Assembly: GCA_016928575.1 (NCBI GenBank)
Contig: JAFGKK010000046.1
Location: forward strand, 1-35,910
DNA from: Anaerolineales bacterium
Lineage (GTDB): Bacteria; Chloroflexota; Anaerolineae; Anaerolineales; RBG-16-64-43
DNA length: 35,910 nt
Direction of reading: 5' to 3'
Shown here: piece by piece, positions 8,699 through 16,194 of the stretch
Position numbering within the stretch: the stretch's first letter is position 1
How the letters are laid out: each line of letters starts with the position of its first letter
Program-made: the position numbers and the translations under genes
Notes under the pieces: generated by a model
Database searches by the model: none
What the model saw: the letters and a program-made list of their open reading frames with translations, nothing else
Told to the model about the DNA's origin: nothing

Positions 8699-8737
8699 AA
8701 AAAAAAATAGAACAGCCGCGCGACACGCCGCGCGGCT
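8699..8737 (-). terminator. Intrinsic terminator (minus strand)
   Basis: Perfect 9-bp stem AGCCGCGCG/CGCGCGGCT with loop at 8723-8728, followed on the minus strand by GTTCTA and nine T. It lies about 400 nt beyond the stop of the response regulator gene, so it more likely ends the candidate RNA or a read-through transcript. Confidence 0.8.
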
Positions 8738-8823
8738 TCAAGGATCGCAACCCCGGCCCCGCAGCGGCAAGCCGTTGCGGGCACCCAAGAACAGCCCCGC
8801 ACAGCGGGGGCAGACCTGGGGTA
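8699..8823 (-). ncRNA. Candidate structured RNA ending in an intrinsic terminator
   Basis: Read on the minus strand, GGGGT/ACCCC arms (8818-8822 with 8750-8754, extended by CC/GG across one bulged base) enclose two hairpins. These are CCCCGC-TGT-GCGGGG (8809-8795) and an 11-bp CCCGCA-CGGC/GCCG-TGCGGG stem with one G-U pair (8781-8758). This forms a three-way junction. Directly 3' comes the 9-bp hairpin AGCCGCGCG/CGCGCGGCT with a T-run (8737-8699). The motif GGCTGTTCT occurs twice, after the first hairpin and after the terminator stem. No protein-coding signal fits. It could be a small RNA or a repeated extragenic element; I match it to no known RNA family. Confidence 0.3.
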
Positions 8824-8875
8824 TTCCTCATCGCGCAAAAACGGGAAAAAAGCGACAGCGCACCCGGCGATCGTC

Positions 8876-8901
8876 ATGCCGGCGCGAATTCACGCCGGCA
8901 T
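8876..8901. repeat. REP-like palindrome
   Basis: ATGCCGGCG (8876-8884) and CGCCGGCAT (8893-8901) are perfect 9-bp arms around CGAATTCA. Preceded by GTC, it resembles the short GTCAT...GCCGGC palindromes scattered between genes in many bacterial genomes. No gene overlaps it. Confidence 0.6.
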
Positions 8902-8912
8902 ACAACATCACC

Positions 8913-8970
8913 AAAAAAACGCTGAACCCCGGCCACGAGCACCCCCGCTTTGCGAGGGCGGGCGCCGGGG
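8913..8970 (-). terminator. Probable terminator of the response regulator transcript
   Basis: On the minus strand an outer stem CCCCGGC/GCCGGGG (8970-8964 with 8933-8927) encloses a second CCCGC/GCGGG stem. It is followed after TTCAGCG by seven T (8919-8913). It is the first terminator-like structure downstream of the response regulator stop at 9142. Confidence 0.6.
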
Positions 8971-9141
8971 TGGCGAACAGAACCGGAAACACCGGGATTG
9001 CGCCTGGATAATTCTTCAGCAATTCGGAGGGCGGCGCCATGGGAGATGCGGAAAAGGAATAACGCAGCAACCGATCGGGGAAGGATGGGTCGGCGTCGTA
9101 AAGATCATCGACCGACGATGGCCCGTCACCGCTGATCGGGA

Positions 9142-9786
9142 TTAAATCAGTCCGTACTCCCTGGCTTTCACCGCCGCCTCGGTCCGGTCGGAGGCGTCGA
9201 GCTTGGCGAGGATGTTGGTCAGGTGGTTTTTTACCGTGCCCTCGGCGATCACCAGTTCGGCCGCGATTTCCTTGTTGCTCGCTCCGCGCGCCACAAGGAG
9301 CAATACTTCCAATTCGCGCTCGGAAAGCGGTTCAGCCAAGGCGTCCGTCGGCCGCGGGCTCAGGCGGGCGAATTCCGACACCACCTTGGCCGCCACCGAC
9401 GGCTCGAGGAAGGATTCGCCGCGCGCGGCCAGGCGGATGGCTTCGACCAGTTTCGCCGAGGGGGTGTCTTTGAGCAGGTATCCCACCGCACCGGCCCGCA
9501 ATCCCTCGAAGACGTTTTCGTCGTCATCGAAGGTGGTGAGCACGATCACCTTTACGGAAGGCTGGTCCCTCTTCAGCTGGCGCGTGGCGGCCGCCCCGTC
9601 CATCACCGGCATCTGCAGGTCCATCAGGACCACGTCCACTTTCTGCGCGGCCGCTTGGCGCAGGGCTTCTTCGCCGTTCCCGGCCTCGCCGACGACTTCC
9701 ACGTCAGGCTGGACGGAGAGCAGAGTGCGCAACCCTTCCCGGAACAACGTTTGATCGTCGACGAGCAATAATCGGATGGGCGGCAT
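9142..9786 (-). CDS. NarL/FixJ-family response regulator
   Basis: 214 residues: an N-terminal receiver domain and a C-terminal LuxR-type helix-turn-helix. Receiver residues are complete: acidic pair DD at 10-11, phospho-acceptor Asp 56 (VLMDLQMP), Thr 84-85 and Lys 106. The DNA-binding domain (LSERELEVLLLVARGASNKE onward) runs from about 150 to 210. The cognate kinase is probably the HisKA_3-type kinase at 11104-12318 on the same strand, because these two families normally act as pairs; a lipoprotein gene on the opposite strand lies between them. The start is the only sensible ATG, though the ribosome binding site is weak. A minus-strand extended -10 lies about 200 nt upstream. Confidence 0.95.
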   Translation of the reverse strand: MPPIRLLLVDDQTLFREGLRTLLSVQPDVEVVGEAGNGEEALRQAAAQKVDVVLMDLQMPVMDGAAATRQLKRDQPSVKVIVLTTFDDDENVFEGLRAGAVGYLLKDTPSAKLVEAIRLAARGESFLEPSVAAKVVSEFARLSPRPTDALAEPLSERELEVLLLVARGASNKEIAAELVIAEGTVKNHLTNILAKLDASDRTEAAVKAREYGLI

Positions 9787-9985
9787 GGGGTTTCTTGGCA
9801 GCCTATTCCTTTTGAAATAGCCCGGGCTCCCGCCCGAGCCGCTTCCTTCCCCCGGCGTCTGTTATCGGCGGATTTTTCCAGGGCAGCCGGTGGAGGGATG
9901 GGGGAAGCGGGGTCATTTTTTAGACCGTAGAAAGACCGAAGCCGCATCCTTTCCGTGCGATCGTTTCCTCTCAATCCATAAGAAC

Positions 9986-9994
9986 ATCATATCA
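9986..9994 (-). promoter_or_regulatory. Candidate extended -10 for the response regulator
   Basis: On the minus strand the sequence TGATATGAT gives TGn followed by TATGAT, a five-of-six match to the -10 consensus, in a locally AT-rich patch. No convincing -35 hexamer is seen, which is tolerated with an extended -10. It would give a leader of roughly 190 nt. Confidence 0.25.
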
Positions 9995-10150
9995 TCCAAT
10001 TCAAAAGGCGCACGGCGGAACGGCAGCCAGCCGGAAGAACGAAGGTGGTCTGGCCGTTTTTTACGGCCTCGATGCGCCCCTTCGGCCCTGCTCGATAGCC
10101 TTCAGATTTCTTCGGCCACCCGTTCGGAAAAACCGAATCCCGGTTTCATT

Positions 10151-10156
10151 TATAAT
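10151..10156 (+). promoter_or_regulatory. Candidate -10 box of lipoprotein gene
   Basis: A perfect TATAAT lies 22 nt before the lipoprotein ATG at 10179, leaving a leader of about 16 nt that still contains the GAGGA ribosome binding site. No good -35 hexamer is present at 16-18 nt spacing. Confidence 0.35.
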
Positions 10157-10178
10157 AATGCCCGAAAGCGAGGATCCC

Positions 10179-11009
10179 ATGAGACGACTTTCCGTTCTTG
10201 CGTTGACGCTCGCCGCCCTGATGCTCGCCTGCAACATCCCGACCCCCCAATCGCCGGCCGCCACCAGCCAGCCGCCGGCCGCCACCAACACTCCCCAACC
10301 GCCGGTCACGCCGACGGTCGCCGAAACCCCGGCCCTCCAACCCAACGTCCAATGCAATGAGATTTCGTTCTATTTGGATCCCGCCATCGCCTCCACCTAC
10401 AACTGCGAGACGGTCCCGCCGAACCTCGATGCGGATCCCTGGCAGACCCCCCAGCACACCCGGATCACCCTCGAGGGGTACGCCCTTCCGGGCGAAGTCT
10501 ACTTCCGGCGGATCAACGTCTACCGCCTGGCGGATTTTCTGGCGCTCCAGCCGCAGGCCGCCGCCCGCGTGGACGCTTTGCGGTCGCTGACCGCCGGCGG
10601 CTCCCCCGGTCCGGATGCCCTGCCGGTTCTGGACATCTTCGGCGCGGCGCAGGTGTTCCACGCCCATTACCGGGTGGTTCCCTTTGTCAACGGAAGCGGG
10701 ATCCGGTTCATCTCCGAATACGCGCAATACTGCGCGCCGATCAACAACGAGGATATGTTCCTCGTATACCAGGGGCTGACCGGCGACGGGCAATTCTACG
10801 TTTCGGCCGTCCTGCACATCTCGCATCCGAGCCTGCCCGCCAGCGCCATGCCCTTCCCCGGCGGTGTAGACCAGGGACAATTCTGCGATCAATACGAATC
10901 CTACATCGCCGACATCACCAACCAGTTGAACGCCCAACCGGAGGCCTCGTTCCTTCCGAGCATCACGCTTTTCGACTCGCTCATCGTGAGCATCACGATC
11001 TCGCCCTAG
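10179..11009 (+). CDS. Lipoprotein with Pro/Thr-rich tether, function unknown
   Basis: 276 residues from ATG 10179 (GAGGA 5-6 nt upstream; an ATG seven codons earlier has no site). The signal sequence MRRLSVLALTLAALMLAC ends in a lipobox with Cys 18, so the mature protein should be acylated and membrane-anchored. A low-complexity Pro/Thr/Ala stretch follows to about residue 55. The rest is a ~220-residue globular domain with several cysteines (for example QCNEISFYLDPAIA, YAQYCAPI and QFCDQYESY) that could form disulfides outside the cell. I do not recognise the family. It sits alone on the plus strand between a sensor kinase and its likely response regulator, both on the minus strand, and converges with the kinase at a shared terminator. 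Confidence 0.85.
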   Translation: MRRLSVLALTLAALMLACNIPTPQSPAATSQPPAATNTPQPPVTPTVAETPALQPNVQCNEISFYLDPAIASTYNCETVPPNLDADPWQTPQHTRITLEGYALPGEVYFRRINVYRLADFLALQPQAAARVDALRSLTAGGSPGPDALPVLDIFGAAQVFHAHYRVVPFVNGSGIRFISEYAQYCAPINNEDMFLVYQGLTGDGQFYVSAVLHISHPSLPASAMPFPGGVDQGQFCDQYESYIADITNQLNAQPEASFLPSITLFDSLIVSITISP

Positions 11010-11046
11010 AGGCAGGCGCGATCGCCGATCGCGGCGCCCGCGCCGC

Positions 11047-11083
11047 GAAAAACAGACCGAGGCGGCCTTGGAAGCCGCCTCGG
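11047..11083 (-). terminator. Terminator between lipoprotein and sensor kinase
   Basis: Perfect 10-bp stem CCGAGGCGGC/GCCGCCTCGG (11057-11066 with 11074-11083). On the minus strand it is followed by TCTGTTTTT, ending the kinase transcript. The same stem may also stop the convergent lipoprotein transcript, but there is no strong T-run on that side. Confidence 0.8.
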
Positions 11084-11103
11084 CATTTACGACTGCGCCG
11101 GTC

Positions 11104-12318
11104 TCATGTACCGGTTCGGCCTTTTCCAACCGGCAACTCCACCGCCAAGCGCACCCCGCCGCCGGGATTGATGCCGATCTCCATGGTCCCATGAAGGATC
11201 TCGGCTCGTTCGCGGATTCCCCTCAGGCCGAATTTTTCCTCTCCGTCTTCGGCGGAGGAAAATCCGACCCCGTTATCCGCAACCTCCAGCCGCACCGAAT
11301 TTTGCAGGTATTCCACCGTCACGTCCGCCTTCGAAGCCCGGGCATGCTTGCGGACGTTGGTCAGCGCCTCCTGAAGCGTTCGGTACAGCGCCAGCTCCGT
11401 CTGCGGGGCGGCCGGCCGCGCGGATCCTTCCCGGCGCAGGGAAACGAGCAAACCCGCCTCCTCATTTTCGGCGATCAGCGCCTGGACCGCCTCCCAAAAC
11501 GGCCTCTCGCCCAATGGATCGGCGCGCAAGGCCGCCACCGAGCGGCGGACGTCGGCCAATCCGCTGCGGGTGAGGGTCTGGGCCTTCTCCAGCGCGGCGG
11601 CCAGATCCGGCGCGTCCTGCTTCCACCCTTTTTTCCCCATCAGAACCCGGGCCGCCTCAAGCTGAACATTGACCACCGTCAGGTAATGCCCGAGGCTGTC
11701 GTGGATTTCGCGCGCCAAGCGGTTGCGTTCCCGCGAACGGGCCAGCTCCTCGGCTTGGGCGGCCGATTCCCGCAGGCGGGCGTTGGCTTGCTCCAGTTCC
11801 CCGGCCAGCCGCTCGACTTCGCGGCGCGCCTGCTGATCGCGCACGGAGACCTCGGTGAAAACCCAGACGAACACCAGCGCGCAGCCGAAAATCAGAAGGT
11901 TTTGGACGGCGTAAGAGGGATTCCCCCATTGGAACGGCAGGATGAAAATCGCCAGCAGCAGCGCATAAAAAACCGCCGTCGCCCAACGCGAAAGGATCGC
12001 CGCGGCCGTGCTGGCCAGCGGCATCAGGATCAGCCAGAAAACTCCTTGGCCCAGGTATAGGATCCCGGCGCAGATCGCGGCGTTGAGGAGAAAGTAGAGG
12101 CCGACCTTGACCGGCGTGCCGGATCCGAAAAAGAAGGAATCGGCACGCGTCAGGGCCAGATGAATGCCACCCAGCAGAATCAGGACCAGCCATTTTTCCA
12201 GCCCCAATTCGGAGCCCAGGGCTACGAATCCGGCGATATAGGCCACGACGATGGTCAGGGGAATCAACCAGCCGCCGCGAACCCCCGGATCGAATCTCCG
12301 GTCGGGAGAAGCCAGCAT
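11104..12318 (-). CDS. Sensor histidine kinase (HisKA_3/NarX-like)
   Basis: 404 residues from ATG 12318, which has CAGGAG about 10 nt upstream; an ATG at 12399 is the alternative and would add 27 poorly hydrophobic residues. The N-terminal ~155 residues contain about five or six membrane spans. A coiled-coil-like linker (160-195) leads to the dimerisation and phosphotransfer domain with AREIHDSLGHYL, phospho-His 206, typical of the HisKA_3 class. The HATPase domain shows the N-box Asn in LQEALTNVRKHA (about 321), DNGVGF (348-353) and FGLRGIRERA. It presumably phosphorylates the NarL-type regulator at 9142-9786. The signal sensed is unknown; the sensor is mostly membrane-embedded with little extracellular sequence. 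Confidence 0.93.
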   Translation of the reverse strand: MLASPDRRFDPGVRGGWLIPLTIVVAYIAGFVALGSELGLEKWLVLILLGGIHLALTRADSFFFGSGTPVKVGLYFLLNAAICAGILYLGQGVFWLILMPLASTAAAILSRWATAVFYALLLAIFILPFQWGNPSYAVQNLLIFGCALVFVWVFTEVSVRDQQARREVERLAGELEQANARLRESAAQAEELARSRERNRLAREIHDSLGHYLTVVNVQLEAARVLMGKKGWKQDAPDLAAALEKAQTLTRSGLADVRRSVAALRADPLGERPFWEAVQALIAENEEAGLLVSLRREGSARPAAPQTELALYRTLQEALTNVRKHARASKADVTVEYLQNSVRLEVADNGVGFSSAEDGEEKFGLRGIRERAEILHGTMEIGINPGGGVRLAVELPVGKGRTGT

Positions 12319-12491
12319 CTGGGGTACGCTCCTGCAGCCGCCGGATGCGGGATCATTCTGCTTCTTCCGGCGGGTGCCTCCGTGCGGATATCTTATCATC
12401 ATCTTTCCCCGGCGGATGGGCGCAGGGAAGAAAAAACGCCTCGCCATTTCGGCGGGGAGGTTTGGAACGGGCTCGGCAAACCCGCGGATAC

Positions 12492-12761
12492 TCAGGGCAA
12501 TTCCGGCTCGGCCGTCTGCTGAGGTCCTCCGCCCAGCCGCGGCTCCGGAGCGGGATGAAAATCCAGGTGCTGCTCAAGGAACAAACGCGCTGCGGGATGA
12601 TCGACATGGACCGCGTCGTAGCATTCTCCAACGGCGGGCGGCGGATCGTGCCGGATCGGCCGGCGGACGCCGAACAGCTCGAAGAATTCCGAGACCGCCT
12701 TCAGGATGGCGTAACGGTATTCCTGCATGCCCAGCGACTGCCGCTCGACGATCGACCCCAT
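12492..12761 (-). CDS. Small hypothetical protein
   Basis: 89 residues from ATG 12761 (AAGG 4 nt upstream; a GTG four codons earlier and an ATG eleven codons later are alternatives). Codon third positions are strongly G/C, as in neighbouring true genes. The first half looks like an ordinary soluble helical region (QEYRYAILKAVSEFFELFGV). The last 20 residues are Pro-rich. No motif is recognised. It lies between the dehydrogenase gene and the sensor kinase gene, all on the minus strand. Confidence 0.45.
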   Translation of the reverse strand: MGSIVERQSLGMQEYRYAILKAVSEFFELFGVRRPIRHDPPPAVGECYDAVHVDHPAARLFLEQHLDFHPAPEPRLGGGPQQTAEPELP

Positions 12762-12917
12762 CGCGCCTTGCACGCGGGCTTACCCGCAGACGATGCGGTG
12801 GATCTGTTGTGCGCGCCGTTGCGGCGCCCAGCGTCCACAGGACATGGATCCAATGGATCCGGCAGCCGGCCGGAAGCAGCCTTCGCAGGTTCATTTGCGG
12901 CCGTCGGCCCGACTTCC

Positions 12918-13793
12918 TTATCCGCCTTGCGGCTTGCGGATTGGTTCCGCAGCCGCGGCGTAATCCATCCCGCCCCAACCGCTCGCCTCCGCCTGGGCGT
13001 ACGCCGCACAAACCGCTTCCGCAGTCGCCAGCCGCAGCCCGAGGCCGTCCGCGAACTCCAGCGCGTAGCGCAGATCCTTAAGCATCCAACGCAAGGCGAA
13101 CTGCGTATCGGAAAAATCCCGCCCGAGGATCATCGGCAATTTGGCTTGAACGATTGGGCTGGCCGCCGCCCCATCCCGGACAGCCTCCGCCGTTCGGGAA
13201 AGGTCCAAGCCGCAGGCTTCGGCCAGCGCAATCTCTTCCCCGAGCGAAACAAGCTGGCCGGCGAGCAAAAGGTTGTTGATCAATTTATAGGCGGTCCCCA
13301 TTCCGGGCGGCCCGAACCGGAAAATTCGCCGAGAGAAGGCTTCCAGGACAGGCCGCACCCTTTCCAGAGCGGCTTCCTCCGCCCCGGCGAAGAGGGTCAG
13401 GGTCCCCGCTTCCGCTCCCGCCTTGCTTCCGGTCATCGGACAATCGATGAAGTCGATCCGCCGGGCGGCGGCTTGGGAGTGCAATTCCCGGATCCACGGC
13501 TCCGAGAGGGTCGCGCATTCAACGGCGGCGCTTCCGGACGGCATCGCCGCCAGCGCCCCCCGCTCTCCCATCCATACCTCGCGCGAGGCGGCGACATCGG
13601 CCACCACATCGATCACCACGTCGGCCTTGCGTCCGGCGTCGTCCGGGCCATCCGCGGCCTCCGCCCCGAGTGCGCGGAGCGGCTCCATCCGTTCCTTGGT
13701 CCGATTCCAGACCACCACATCGAACCCTTTGCGGATCAGATTGCGGGCGATCCCGCTTCCCATAATCCCCAATCCCAAGACGGCGATTCGCAT
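12918..13793 (-). CDS. NAD(P)-dependent oxidoreductase, 3-hydroxyisobutyrate dehydrogenase family
   Basis: 291 residues with AAAGGAGGG just before ATG 13793. The N-terminal Rossmann motif GLGIMG lies at 7-12, followed by a WNRTKERM segment that fits NADP(H) preference. DCPMTGSKAGAEAG (117-130) is the substrate-binding loop, and the catalytic Lys is in YKLINN (Lys 170, with Asn 174). This superfamily covers 3-hydroxyisobutyrate, tartronate semialdehyde and succinic semialdehyde/glyoxylate reductases. The exact substrate cannot be told. The gene is not in an obvious metabolic operon; a membrane protease gene lies upstream on the same strand behind a strong terminator. Confidence 0.9.
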   Translation of the reverse strand: MRIAVLGLGIMGSGIARNLIRKGFDVVVWNRTKERMEPLRALGAEAADGPDDAGRKADVVIDVVADVAASREVWMGERGALAAMPSGSAAVECATLSEPWIRELHSQAAARRIDFIDCPMTGSKAGAEAGTLTLFAGAEEAALERVRPVLEAFSRRIFRFGPPGMGTAYKLINNLLLAGQLVSLGEEIALAEACGLDLSRTAEAVRDGAAASPIVQAKLPMILGRDFSDTQFALRWMLKDLRYALEFADGLGLRLATAEAVCAAYAQAEASGWGGMDYAAAAEPIRKPQGG

Positions 13794-13931
13794 CCGGCCC
13801 TCCTTTGCCCCGCGGACAATTGTACATCCGCGGCGGCGCGGTTTTTTATCGCATCGATGATCCGCACATCCTACCTCTCTTCTGGCAGGGCGTGCGCCAC
13901 ATGCAGGAGGAAACGCAAGCCTTCCGTCCGC

Positions 13932-13983
13932 AAAAAAAGCGGCGCCCCGGTCAGGCCGATTTTTCCGGCCGGCCAGGCGCCGC
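13932..13983 (-). terminator. Intrinsic terminator after site-2 protease gene
   Basis: Long imperfect stem with perfect 8-bp GCGGCGCC/GGCGCCGC base (13939-13946 with 13976-13983) and an inner GGCCG/CGGCC helix. It is followed on the minus strand by seven T (13938-13932). It begins about 36 nt beyond the stop at 14020. Confidence 0.85.
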
Positions 13984-14019
13984 GGGGACGCGGAGCTTTT
14001 ATGAATCCGCAGTTAAAAT

Positions 14020-15135
14020 TTACACGCCCAATTCCGACCGGGTCCGCAGGTAGTGCAGGACCCGCTCGCGGGAAAGCGACCCGGCGATTTCCCCGCCCTC
14101 CACGACCGGCACCTGGTTGACATTGGCGTCATCCATGGCCTTCAGCGCTTCGAGCAGCATCTCCTCCGAGCGGACCCGCACGGTGCGCTCCATTGGGACC
14201 ATCGCCTCGGCGGCGGTGGTCCTTTCCCAATCCGGTTTGGGGATCCGGGCAATGTCGGCCAGGGTCAACAGCCCAAGCATCCGCCGGCTCTCGCCGACGA
14301 AGAAACAGCGTTTCCCGCCGGCGAGGACCTGATCGTCGACCAGACGGCGCAGGGATTCCCCCGCGGGCACGAACAAGCATTCGCGGCTCATCACCTGTCC
14401 GACGGTCACGCCGCGCAGCAGCTCCCGCAGGTTTGCCTGCGCGCCGACGGTGGCCGCGGCGTTCTGCAGGAACCAGCCGATCGCCGCCAGCCACAAGCCG
14501 TCGAAGAACCCCCCGGTCAGCATGGTGAGGAACCCCACCCCGATAAATCCGAAGGCGATCAGCTGGCCGCTGGAAGAGGCCGCTTGGGTGGCGCGGTGGA
14601 AATTGCCGCTGACCTTCCAGATCACCGCCCGCAGTACCCGCCCTCCATCCAGCGGAAAGCCCGGGATCAGATTGAAAATTCCCAGCGCCAGGTTGATCCG
14701 CATCAGCCAAATGCTGGGCGCGGCTAGGTAGGGAATTGTACGGTCCAGCTGCCACAGAAGCCCGAACAGGGCCGCCAGCCCGAGGCTGGTCAGCGGCCCG
14801 GCGACGGCGATCCGGAATTCCGCGCCGGGGGATTTCGGTTCGCGTTCGATTTGCGCCATCCCGCCGAAGATGAACAGCGTGATGTCGCGCACGGGGATCC
14901 GGTTGCGGACCGCCACGAGCGAATGCCCCAATTCATGCAGCAGGACCGATCCGAAAAACAGCAGGCTGGTGAGCGCCCCCAGGAGCCAATACGCTCCCGA
15001 CGGCAAATCCGGGTATTCGGAAGGGAAATATCCCTGCGCCAGCGAAAGCGTGACCAATCCGAAAATGAAAAACCATGTCCAATGAATTCGGATGGGGATG
15101 CCAAAAATCCTTCCAAAGCCGATTTGGGATTTCAT
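14020..15135 (-). CDS. Site-2 protease family (M50) membrane metalloprotease with two CBS domains
   Basis: 371 residues from ATG 15135 (GAGAGGAGG upstream; the open frame extends 18 codons further without a site). Zinc ligands are visible: HELGH at 67-71 in a membrane span and the third-ligand motif NLIPGFPLDGGR at about 155-166. Six or so membrane spans occupy residues 1-220. Two CBS domains follow from about 230, with CFFVGESRRMLGLLTLADIA and NQVPVVEGGEIAG as typical core strands, and probably sense adenylate-type ligands. The family cleaves transmembrane proteins within the membrane, often anti-sigma factors; the substrate here is unknown. Confidence 0.93.
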   Translation of the reverse strand: MKSQIGFGRIFGIPIRIHWTWFFIFGLVTLSLAQGYFPSEYPDLPSGAYWLLGALTSLLFFGSVLLHELGHSLVAVRNRIPVRDITLFIFGGMAQIEREPKSPGAEFRIAVAGPLTSLGLAALFGLLWQLDRTIPYLAAPSIWLMRINLALGIFNLIPGFPLDGGRVLRAVIWKVSGNFHRATQAASSSGQLIAFGFIGVGFLTMLTGGFFDGLWLAAIGWFLQNAAATVGAQANLRELLRGVTVGQVMSRECLFVPAGESLRRLVDDQVLAGGKRCFFVGESRRMLGLLTLADIARIPKPDWERTTAAEAMVPMERTVRVRSEEMLLEALKAMDDANVNQVPVVEGGEIAGSLSRERVLHYLRTRSELGV

Positions 15136-15612
15136 GCCGCCTCCTCTCGTCCGATTTCCGGCCGGCCCTGGATGCGCCGCCCCGTTCACCGGTTTTTGCA
15201 GCGGTTTATTTATTCTGACTGTTCCCCATTAGAAAACCGTATGCGGGATCAGTCCCTCCGGGGAGAAAACCGTTCCAACTCCGTTCCGCGCTGATCGGAT
15301 GGATGCCTTCCGCGTCCTTTCCGCCGGGCATCCTCCATCGGCCGGGCGCATGGGTTCCGACGACGGGCGAAACCCGACGCACGGGAGTCGGAAAAACCCC
15401 ATCGGACTCCGGCTTCGCGGGGCGAAGGCTATCCGCGACGGATTCGCCCGTCGTCCACCCCTTTTCGGCAATCGGGCATCCGGAGGCCGCCCGGCTGTTC
15501 TTGCTTTCTGTGGCCTTTTTCCAGAAAACCGCCGTTGCGATCGGCTGGGATTTTTCAGAACCGGCAAGCTGGGCAATGCCGGTCCAGGGTCGCCGGTGGG
15601 CGGTCCGGTTTC
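15136..15612. other. Intergenic region without recognised gene
   Basis: About 475 bp between the start of the site-2 protease gene and the end of the SH3-like gene. Several overlapping frames of 110-160 codons are present on both strands, but all have Arg/Pro/Ser-rich products without motifs. I see no terminator, tRNA or repeat. Confidence 0.4.
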
Positions 15613-16143
15613 TTACGCCGGCCTCAGATAATTTTCCACCGCCCAGCCTTGGCGGGCTGTGTCGTACACGCCTTGCAGCAGCCACCAAGTGTAGTTGTCG
15701 GCCTGGCGCGGGCCGTCGACGACGGTGAACAACTCATGCGCGCTGGCCTGGCTGAGAATCTGGCCGCTGAGCGAAGGCACGTCGCGCAGCCGCAAGCCGT
15801 CTTCGGTCACCTCCACCATCGCGCCGACTCCGATCGTGCCCGGCAGGACGGTGGGCAGCGGCGGGGTCGGCGTGTAGAACGGGGTCAGTGTGGCGGTGGG
15901 GGGGATCGGCGTGAACGTCGGCGGAGGATAAACCGTGAAATACGGCTCCGCGGCTTCGGCCGGCAGGCTGGGAAGCGGCGCCGCGAACATCAGCACCCAG
16001 ACGGCGGTGATCACGCCCAACCCGATCAGCGCCCCCAGCGGCCAGACCCACCAGGCGATGGATTCGCGCAGGCTGACGGCGGACGCGGGAAGCGGGGCTT
16101 TTGCTTTCACCGGACGGGTGGGGGCGGTATCGTCGATGGGCAT
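15613..16143 (-). CDS. Membrane-anchored SH3b-domain protein
   Basis: 176 residues from ATG 16143; the frame stays open upstream, but that part is antisense to the PHP gene. A single membrane span (about 31-54) is followed by a Pro/Thr-rich tether (72-100) and a C-terminal bacterial SH3-like domain. In that domain GLRLRDVPSLSGQIL is the conserved first strand pair and WWLLQGVYDTARQGWAVE the last. Bacterial SH3 domains usually bind cell-wall or surface polymers, so the protein probably sits outside the membrane. It is divergent from the PHP gene with only 51 bp between the starts. Confidence 0.85.
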   Translation of the reverse strand: MPIDDTAPTRPVKAKAPLPASAVSLRESIAWWVWPLGALIGLGVITAVWVLMFAAPLPSLPAEAAEPYFTVYPPPTFTPIPPTATLTPFYTPTPPLPTVLPGTIGVGAMVEVTEDGLRLRDVPSLSGQILSQASAHELFTVVDGPRQADNYTWWLLQGVYDTARQGWAVENYLRPA

Positions 16144-16149
16144 CGGGAA

Positions 16150-16178
16150 TTGCGAATCCCCGGGGGCTGTGCTATTCT
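16150..16178 (+). promoter_or_regulatory. Weak candidate promoter of PHP gene
   Basis: TTGCGA (16150-16155) and TATTCT (16173-16178) are separated by exactly 17 nt. Each matches consensus at four of six positions. The predicted start would leave only about 10 nt before ATG 16195, so transcription may in fact start elsewhere. Confidence 0.2.
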
Positions 16179-16194
16179 TCTCCCGAGGATTTGA

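Larger units (their letters stand above)
9787..10178. other. Intergenic region between response regulator and lipoprotein
   Basis: About 390 bp with divergent genes on each side. It holds a minus-strand extended -10 near 9990, a small perfect hairpin GGCCGT/ACGGCC around five T (10052-10068) with no following T-run, and a plus-strand TATAAT at 10151. No reading frame in it looks coding. Confidence 0.5.

Noticed and set aside
8318-8877. Short frames of 80-160 codons between the ABC operon and the response regulator
   Set aside because: No motifs, no ribosome binding sites of note, and they overlap strong hairpins and terminators.
10052-10068. Small hairpin GGCCGT-TTTTT-ACGGCC as terminator
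   Set aside because: The T-run is in the loop, not after the stem, and no gene ends nearby.
12345-14120. 591-residue plus-strand frame
   Set aside because: It runs antisense to the kinase start, the small hypothetical gene and the dehydrogenase; the latter has complete family motifs.
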